Source of the DNA: Zelonia costaricensis
Taxonomy: Eukaryota; Euglenozoa; Kinetoplastea; Trypanosomatida; Trypanosomatidae
DNA: 24,362 bases
NCBI GenBank assembly: GCA_030849075.1
Contig: JASAOO010003136.1
Location: 1-24,362 of the forward strand
Reading direction: 5' to 3'
The notes beneath the pieces were generated by a model, which was not told the DNA's origin, did no database searches, and saw nothing but the letters and a program-made list of their open reading frames with translations. Position numbers and translations under genes: made by a program. Shown piece after piece: positions 17,958 to 24,362 of the stretch (its first letter is position 1; each line of letters starts with the position of its first letter).

Positions 17958-18023
17958 CGCCAACTCGTGGGGAGGGGGGAGGGGAGGAGGGGCTGCGCCG
18001 CCGTGCGTGTGTCGGTGTGCCCT

Positions 18024-18046
18024 CTGGGGTGGGGGGGGAGGGTAGA
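18024..18046 (-). promoter_or_regulatory. Candidate spliced-leader acceptor for 544-aa gene
   Basis: The transcript sense reads CTACCCTCCCCCCCCACCCC followed directly by AG at 18025-18024. The leader would be about 66 nt. Confidence 0.45.
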
Positions 18047-18364
18047 CCAGCACCACCGTGAAAGCGGTGTACTGGCACGGGGTGCGTAGAGGTGGTGCGA
18101 GAAGGGGACGTGGTGAGTGTGTGTGTGGGGGGAGGGGGGGGGAATGGGGGGGACGGTCGTGTTGAAGCGCAGCAGAAGGGGAGGGAGGGAGGGGAAGGCG
18201 TGCACCAGCGCAAGTCGATGAGGGCGATGAGGGAGCGAGAGGACGGGGGGGTCACTGCTGTCTCCAGATGACGCTCCCTGCGCGCCTCCTACGAGACGGA
18301 CACAAAGGCAGACTCGACCGCGTGAAGAACAGAGAGGGCCGTGAGGCCTGCTTCTCTGCCCGTG

Positions 18365-18410
18365 CACACACACACACACATACACACATACACACATACA
18401 CATACCCACA
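18365..18410. repeat. CA / TACACA repeat
   Basis: CA run followed by CATACACA-type units; in the 3' UTR of the 1575-aa gene, about 545 bp after its stop. Confidence 0.9.
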
Positions 18411-18953
18411 GGCATGAGCACGTGTGAGAAAGCGTGCAAGCCTGTGCGTCGGCTGCGCAGAGCAGCCACGGCGTTGCGCCTGGCGCGTCCCCCCTCCCCC
18501 CCCAACAAAAAAGGGGGCCATGGCGGATGCGAGACGATGCGAAGGGCGCTCGGCGTTGTCGCTGTGGCGTTGCGGGAGCACAACGTCACGTGCCGCCCAG
18601 CACAACTCGCGCACGCACAACAAGAGGAGGTCGCCGCCCCGTCCACCGGCGGAGGCGACAGCGTGAAGGGGAGGACGCAGAGTGTCGGGCGGGGCGCCGG
18701 CGCATCTAGCAGAGGTAGGACGCGAAAGAGCAGACACACACATATATGTATGTGCACACAAGAGACGCACCACTAGACACGCACACTGACAGGTACTACA
18801 CACGCAGGGGGGGGGCTCTTCTTGATGCCTGAGCGACACGCCACCCGCCGCCGCTTCTCCCCCCCCCGTCCCCACTCCACACCCTCAGTCGATCCCATCA
18901 CACACACAGAGAACGAAGGAGTGAGTGCGGGGAGAACGAGAGAGCAGCAGCGG

Positions 18954-21900
18954 CTACTCGAAGAGGCCGTCATCGTCGTCGTCGTCACCAGCGAGTAGCC
19001 GCGGCAGCTGCCCACCCACCCCGCCATCCGCACTGTACATCTGACCTAGCGTGGTCGGCGAGAGTATGGGGTGGCTGCGGCCCGCGGCGGCAGTCGTCGC
19101 TGATGTCGCCGCTCCGCTGGCGGAGGTCGGGCTTGAGCGGAACCAGTTGAAGAACTTGAAGGACGACGCTCTCTTCGAGGGGCTCGCCGTAGTGGGCGAC
19201 GCGAACGTGAAGACCGACGGCGGCTGGACGAGTCCGTGCGAGGTGAGCAGCGAGGGCGTTACCGGCGCGGAGGCGCCGCCGCGCGGGTTGGAGGTCAGCG
19301 ACGGACCGGCCGACGCCGCCGCCCCTGCTGCGGCGGTTGTTGACGCGGCGTTGGCGGTGTACGCCCACACCCCGCTCGCGTAGCCCATGCTGCCGGGCAG
19401 CAGCGCCTCCTCCACGGACTCCGCCTCCCCCCATAGACTGCCGCCCCACCCTGACCCGGCGCTTCCCCACAGCGCCCCGTCGCGCCGGCACACCGGTGAC
19501 GAGGCAGAGGTGTTGTAGACGTTCGCGGACGCGCTGCTGCGGCTCAGTCGAACCGCGGGTGAAACCGCCAGCGGGGTCGTGAGGCGGCTGCCGACGCCGT
19601 CGCCGCTCAGCGACGCCCCCTCGGCGGACAAGCCGGACGAGGGCCACACCGCGTCGGCGCTGGTGAAGCGCGAGAGCGTCGCACCGCCGCCGTGCACAGA
19701 GGCCTGCGAGGCGGCTCGCGTGGCGGCCTGCGCGTGCGTCTCGCGCGCCATCACGGTGGCGGCAGTCTGCCAGTAGAGCCATCGCACCATGCGCTGGAAG
19801 ACGTCGGCGAAGCTCACCGCCCCGCGGCTGCTCTGGTGCAGCGTGCACGCCTCGCACAGCAGCGTCGTGACCGTTGGGTCCGGCTGCACGACGACCTGCC
19901 GTGCAACGGCGCACCGGAACGGGAACGGCGCGCTGCGGATGCGGGCCCCCTTGCCGCTGACCTCCTCCACCAGCACCGTTGTGCCGGCCACGTGCTTGCG
20001 CAGGTACACGCGCCGGCACTGCAGCTGGCGCGGAACGACCACCAAGAGCGTGTTCTCCGGGCTGAAGCGCGAGCACAGCGCGTCCATGCGGGTCTCGCAG
20101 AACTCCTCTGCGACCCACTGCACCGGCACGTTCGAGTACTCGGCCGAGGACACCGCAGCGGCCACGGCCGTTTCGTACATGTGCTGCGCCTCCGCCGTGC
20201 GCAGCGCCGCCTCGCCCTCCTCCCGGCCCGACACCCTCGACGACGCCGCTACCGCCGCCCCACGACCGCCGGCCCACCCGGCCGCCGTCGCCGCCGCCGC
20301 GGTTGCCCCGTCGCTCCACAGAAATGCGGCGAGGATGAGCAGCCGGCGCGCCAGCACGGCGTCCTGCGTGAAGATGACCACCCGCCCCAGCCGCTCCCGG
20401 TGCAGCAGGTACTCGTCCTCGCGCGCCGCATCGCCGCCGGCCGGCTTGGCTGCGCTGTTGGATGGCGGGGGCGGGGGCGCGGCAGGCCCGGTGGAGGCGG
20501 CGCTGGCGAGCGCGTCCGCGGAGGTAGTGGCGGCTGGCTGGCCGCCCCCACGAGCGCCTTCACCCGCGCTGCTCACGGCGACGGCTGACGTCGTCGCTGC
20601 CCCGGCGGCGGAGGAGGGAGAGGGGGAGAGCAAGTTGGCGCTGGGGTGGCGAGTGGGCGCTGCACGGGCCACCGCCGCCGCCGCAGCAGCAGCAGGAGGA
20701 GTCGCGGTAGACGCGCCCAGGGCCTCCGTGAGGGACGTCGGCAGCATGGCGCCGAGGGACTGGGCGGCCAGCGGGTTCGTGGCGGTGGAGACGTGCGGCG
20801 ACGCGAGGCTCGACGAGAGCGTGGCGTGGCTGTTGCGGCTGCGCAGGAACTGCAGCGTGGGGCTGCGCGTCGCCGAGCCCCCCGCCGCGGCGGCGGCGTT
20901 CGAGGACGACACGTCGATCGTCAGCGGACTCACCACGGGCGTCTGCGAGGACATGGTGCTAAGCGACACATGCGCCGTCAGCGCGCCGTCGGTGTCGTCG
21001 CTCTCATCGCTCTCGTCGCTATTCAGGTCGCCCCCGCCGCGGTACTGCCGGCTTCCGTAGCTGCTCAACTCCACGGCCACCGGCTTCCCATAATCGATGG
21101 CGCCGTCCTCGCCGCCGATGCCGTGCAGCGGGTCGCTCGCGTCACCGAGGGCGTGAAAGAAGGCCGCGTACGGCGACAGCCACGCCGGCGCGTCGCGTGG
21201 GCCGCCCACGGACTCCGTCGGTGGCACCCCCGCGAAGAGCGGCGACGCCTCGCGCGTCGTCGTCGGTGAGGGGCCGCGCGGCGCGGGACTCGGCATCACG
21301 TCAACGGCGCTGACGCTTGGGCTGCTCACGCTCGTCACGTTCGCCCCCGTGACCGCCGCCACCGCAGCCGGCACAGCACCGGCGCCCGGCTGCCGTCGCG
21401 TGCGCAGTCCGCGGGTGCCGGGGCCGCCGGCCGTGAGGGAGAGGAGGCCGCATATGTACGCGCTGGCGAAGGCCTCGCTGAACTCCCGCACAAAGGACGC
21501 GGCCTCGTACAGGATGTCGGCGAGCACCGGCACAGAGGCAGCCGCGGTGGTGGCGGCGACCGCCGTCGGTGACGCCGCCGCGAACGATGCCGCAGCGCTG
21601 GCACACGCCGTGAGTGAGCCGAGCGTGCCCTGTCGCGTGGCCAACGCCGTGGTCGTGTTCGACGAGTCGCACCGACGCGCGCGGGTCGTGGACAGCGAGG
21701 ACTGCGTCAGCACCGGCACGGTCCAGGCGGAGGCGGTGGGCAGCAGGAGCGGCAGTGGAAAGCGCAGGGCCAGGGCGCTGGCCAGTTCTGCCTTGACGCC
21801 ACGGTACGTGTCGAGCGCCTCCGGGTGCGTCTCCAGCAGCGCCGCGATGGCCTTGAGCACCTGCTGCTGCGACCCCTTCGGCTTCTGTGTCGGGGAGTAG

Positions 21901-23681
21901 AGCAGACCGAAGAAGCGCTGCACCGTGCGGATGCCGAACTCGGTCGTGCGGTTCAGCACACTGCGCAGGATGTCGGCGTGCTGCAGGAGAAAGCGGTAGT
22001 GCCGCCCACACGGCGGGCACAGCAGCACGAGGGCGGTCGCAGCATTGCGGGTCTGCATGGAGTGCATCAGCCCCGTGTGCGTCGTCACGAGTGCCGCGAA
22101 GGCTGCGGTGAGGACGATGCGGTAGTAGCGCAGCTCCCCCTTCGCCGACCGCACCTCCTCCACTCGCATGTTCCACGGCGGCCCCTCCTGCCCGGGTGCG
22201 GCCGGCGGGGCTGCGGCGGCGACGGGTGCTGCCGCAGCGGGAAGCGCGGCGCTCGCGACGGTCTTCGGTGGTGTGACGTGGTGCGCTGCGGCGGCGGTGT
22301 CGGCGGCGGCGCCGTGGACGGCAGCCGGGGCTGGTGTGATGGGGGACACCTCTGGCACTGAGGTCAGCGCGGCCTTGGGGTGCTCCGCGGGATCGGCGTG
22401 CACTGCGGCAGCCGCAGCGGAGAGGGAGTGGCGAAGCGCTGCCGACGGCACGGCAGTGGTGGGGCGACATCCGTTGCCGGCCTCTGCCGCTGCAGGTGCA
22501 GTCGATGCCGGTGTCGTGGCGATCCGCGGCCGGCGCGTGCGCACCTGTCCCACTGCGCGCACGCGTGCAGGGTGTGCTGCGGGCGTGACAGAGGCGAGCG
22601 CGGGTGGTACAGGTGCAGCGGCATCTCCTGCGTCCGCCTCCGGCTCCTCCCACTGCACGGCGGGGAAGGTGGGCTTGAAGCGGTCTGGCACCACCGGCTC
22701 CGACGCCGCGCCGCCCGGCAGCTCCGCCGCGCCGTTCAGCGGTGTTGTCGCACCGCTGCTGTTGGTGAGCGGCAGCATGTTGAAGGTCGACGTCGAGGAG
22801 ACCCGCGTCGACTGCGCCGTGTGGCCCCCGCCGGCTGGGGTGGAGGCGGTGCCCGGCGCCGTTGCGGTGGCCTGCGCCTTCTCCGCGTCCAGCGAAAAGC
22901 GGGACGGCGCAGGCGTCTTTGCTTCGCTCACCGCGGTGCGCGTGTCGACCGATGTCCTCGCGGCGGTGATGGCGTGTCGCGGTGGCGTGTCCGTCGGCGT
23001 GGGCGCTGCCGCAGTAGCGCCAGAAGGGATGTACGCGGCAGGTGGCAGTGGCGCCGTGGGGGCGGGGTTGGCCGACGCCGACGGGGCGTGCCGCCGGAGG
23101 GTGCGCACGGGGACGGCGCACGTCCCGCCGCAGCTGCCGAAGGTCGTCGGGAAGGCCACGTTCTGCAGCGTCTGCAGCGGCACCTCCTCCATGGTGCCCA
23201 TCGACGTGCGGTAGTCGCCCACCGCCGCGGCAGCAGTCGCGGCGGCGCTGATGTCGTCGCTGCTCGCCGTGCCGAACGCAACGCCCGGTCGACCCGCGCG
23301 GTCCGCCCCGGGCTCGCCAAAGACGCTGCGCCAGTACTCCTGCTGGCACCCCGTGCACGGCGAGCACGGCGAGGCAGCGGGGGCGGCGGTGGCGGTGGCG
23401 GTGGCCGCCTGGCTGCCGAGCCGCTCTGGCGCGATTCGGTTGGAGTGGAAGATGGGCGGGTTGTTGCTGAAGAAGACGGTGAAGTAGAAACACGTGTGCG
23501 GGGCCGTGTCGTTGCGGCGTGGCAGCACTGACGCGGCCTCCTGTCGGCGCTGCTGTGACATGTGCCGGTTGCACGTCTCCGCGGCGGTGTGAGTGGACGT
23601 CGTGGGCGGCGAGGGGCCCGGTACACACGAGCCCGCCGCCGCCGTGGGCGAGATGACGCGGGGGGAGCCGGTACGGGACAT
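18954..23681 (-). CDS. Large Ala-rich protein with possible FNIP/Lst4-type DENN islands
   Basis: 1575 aa. The start is the first ATG (23681); the frame continues upstream only to a TTG and then a stop at 23903-23901. Most of the chain is Ala/Ser/Thr/Pro-rich and disordered. Ordered islands: about 62-125 (CFYFTVFFSNNPPIFHSNRI and a CxxCxxC); 159-195 (with FPTTFGSCGGT); 501-650, including CPPCGRHYRFLLQHADILRS and IRTVQRFFGLLY; 720-750; 1101-1122 (VVIFTQDAVLARRLLILAAF); and 1179-1309, with NTLLVVVPRQLQCRRVYLRK and a helical end FADVFQRMVRWLYW. The order and character of these islands recall folliculin-interacting proteins, which carry longin and DENN domains and act with folliculin in nutrient signalling at lysosomal membranes. 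That match is weak and by eye. The tail is acidic (GDDDDDDGLFE). An acidic SDESDESDDTDG lies mid-protein. The gene may be unrelated to FNIP. Confidence 0.8.
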   Translation of the reverse strand: MSRTGSPRVISPTAAAGSCVPGPSPPTTSTHTAAETCNRHMSQQRRQEAASVLPRRNDTAPHTCFYFTVFFSNNPPIFHSNRIAPERLGSQAATATATAAPAASPCSPCTGCQQEYWRSVFGEPGADRAGRPGVAFGTASSDDISAAATAAAAVGDYRTSMGTMEEVPLQTLQNVAFPTTFGSCGGTCAVPVRTLRRHAPSASANPAPTAPLPPAAYIPSGATAAAPTPTDTPPRHAITAARTSVDTRTAVSEAKTPAPSRFSLDAEKAQATATAPGTASTPAGGGHTAQSTRVSSTSTFNMLPLTNSSGATTPLNGAAELPGGAASEPVVPDRFKPTFPAVQWEEPEADAGDAAAPVPPALASVTPAAHPARVRAVGQVRTRRPRIATTPASTAPAAAEAGNGCRPTTAVPSAALRHSLSAAAAAVHADPAEHPKAALTSVPEVSPITPAPAAVHGAAADTAAAAHHVTPPKTVASAALPAAAAPVAAAAPPAAPGQEGPPWNMRVEEVRSAKGELRYYRIVLTAAFAALVTTHTGLMHSMQTRNAATALVLLCPPCGRHYRFLLQHADILRSVLNRTTEFGIRTVQRFFGLLYSPTQKPKGSQQQVLKAIAALLETHPEALDTYRGVKAELASALALRFPLPLLLPTASAWTVPVLTQSSLSTTRARRCDSSNTTTALATRQGTLGSLTACASAAASFAAASPTAVAATTAAASVPVLADILYEAASFVREFSEAFASAYICGLLSLTAGGPGTRGLRTRRQPGAGAVPAAVAAVTGANVTSVSSPSVSAVDVMPSPAPRGPSPTTTREASPLFAGVPPTESVGGPRDAPAWLSPYAAFFHALGDASDPLHGIGGEDGAIDYGKPVAVELSSYGSRQYRGGGDLNSDESDESDDTDGALTAHVSLSTMSSQTPVVSPLTIDVSSSNAAAAAGGSATRSPTLQFLRSRNSHATLSSSLASPHVSTATNPLAAQSLGAMLPTSLTEALGASTATPPAAAAAAAVARAAPTRHPSANLLSPSPSSAAGAATTSAVAVSSAGEGARGGGQPAATTSADALASAASTGPAAPPPPPSNSAAKPAGGDAAREDEYLLHRERLGRVVIFTQDAVLARRLLILAAFLWSDGATAAAATAAGWAGGRGAAVAASSRVSGREEGEAALRTAEAQHMYETAVAAAVSSAEYSNVPVQWVAEEFCETRMDALCSRFSPENTLLVVVPRQLQCRRVYLRKHVAGTTVLVEEVSGKGARIRSAPFPFRCAVARQVVVQPDPTVTTLLCEACTLHQSSRGAVSFADVFQRMVRWLYWQTAATVMARETHAQAATRAASQASVHGGGATLSRFTSADAVWPSSGLSAEGASLSGDGVGSRLTTPLAVSPAVRLSRSSASANVYNTSASSPVCRRDGALWGSAGSGWGGSLWGEAESVEEALLPGSMGYASGVWAYTANAASTTAAAGAAASAGPSLTSNPRGGASAPVTPSLLTSHGLVQPPSVFTFASPTTASPSKRASSFKFFNWFRSSPTSASGAATSATTAAAGRSHPILSPTTLGQMYSADGGVGGQLPRLLAGDDDDDDGLFE

Positions 23682-24362
23682 GGAGGGGCGTATATCAGTG
23701 TACAACGGAGAAGAGAAAAAATCGGTACTGCGTGAGCGCGAAGGGGGAAGGATGNCAAACTCGAGAGGCGCAAGGGAGGTGGGGGGAGGGAGGGGGGGCA
23801 GGGCGTGGAAGGGGGGAGGAGGCGTGGGGGGTCAAGGTAAAGCGAAGAAGAGCGAAGGTCTCGCCGGAGAGAAGACAGGTCGAGGCGGACGCGGAGGTCT
23901 TTAACACAGGCGCGAGAAAGGCGAAGTGGACCGGCGCCAGCGGGGGTGAACAGGAGGACGCAGCTGGAAGAAGCGCGAGCGAGCTATGGCGTGAAAGGGG
24001 GGAGGGAGGGCGGGGCTAGTAGGCGAGGGGCGAGGCGGCAGCAGAAACAGACGCATCGGTACACAACCCACGAGAATGGAAAACACGGTGCCTGCGCGTG
24101 CGTGCGTGCGCGCGTGTGTTGGCGGCCTTCTCCTCTGCCGTGGCGAGGGCGTAGGAAGTCAGAGGTAGAATCGCCACGTTGGAAACACGAGGGAGAGTGT
24201 CGACGATGGTGCCGAAGCAATCAACACGTACACACACACACACGGCAGCGCACTCCTCACGCAAGACACACCCACACCCAATGCACAAGTGCAGAGAACA
24301 CGAGAGAGGGGGTGGGGGGTGGGGGGGCGGGAGGAAAAGGCAGAGCAGCGAGGCCGACAGCA
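23682..24362. other. Leader and spacer at right edge
   Basis: 680 bp with no supported gene. It contains purine-rich plus-strand runs (23780-23830), a CA tract at 24230-24243, and one ambiguous base at 23755. Short frames here begin at GTG or TTG. It probably holds the leader of the 1575-aa gene and 3' UTR of the next gene upstream. Confidence 0.65.
23728..23754 (-). promoter_or_regulatory. Candidate spliced-leader acceptor for 1575-aa gene
   Basis: The transcript sense reads ATCCTTCCCCCTTCGCGCTC then ACGCAG, with AG at 23729-23728 and a leader of about 47 nt. The unresolved base at 23755 borders the tract. Confidence 0.4.

Larger units (their letters stand above)
17958..18953. other. Intergenic spacer
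   Basis: About 1 kb with no supported gene. It contains G-rich runs near 18029-18150, a CA/TACACA tract, C9-like runs near 18487-18503 and 18858-18868, and TATATGTATG near 18744. Confidence 0.7.

Overview
The window looks like nuclear DNA of a trypanosomatid, most likely a Leishmaniinae (Leishmania, Leptomonas or Crithidia type). All convincing genes are intronless and on the minus strand, as in a polycistronic unit. Codon third positions are strongly G/C. The spacers carry long CA/GT microsatellites and homopolymer runs. Each start codon is preceded by a polypyrimidine tract and an AG that could serve as a spliced-leader acceptor. No bacterial operon signals, IS elements, CRISPR, tRNA or rRNA were seen. 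Genus is an inference.

Transcription runs from high to low coordinates. The order is: (i) 23681-18954, a 1575-aa alanine-rich protein with islands that resemble the folliculin-interacting (FNIP/Lst4) DENN family (tentative); (ii) 17957-16323, a 544-aa protein with a mitochondrial-type N-terminus and basic C-terminus, possibly a mitoribosome-class protein; (iii) 15497-12954, an 847-aa low-complexity protein with one short RIIa (R2D2)-like docking domain; (iv) an unusually long spacer of about 5 kb, 12953-7982; (v) 7981-5201, a 926-aa protein with a CEP95-like (DUF5745) calponin-homology-type domain and C-terminal coiled coils; (vi) 4166-3084, a 360-aa TPR-like protein with a mitochondrial presequence; (vii) 2080 to the left edge, an open frame of at least 693 codons that leaves the window without a stop.

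The long spacer holds a cluster of 12-15 nt G runs, several CA/GT tracts and a very strong polypyrimidine tract with AG near 9098. The first ATG after that AG opens a 95-codon frame at 8954-8667 with G/C-rich third positions, which is a candidate unrecognised small gene or a regulatory upstream ORF.

Genes that share a trypanosomatid polycistronic unit usually do not share a function. Even so, two neighbours (CEP95-like and RIIa-like) point to basal body or flagellum, and two others look mitochondrial. Every start given here is the first in-frame ATG; longer frames that begin at GTG or TTG upstream were discarded because they run through spacer sequence.
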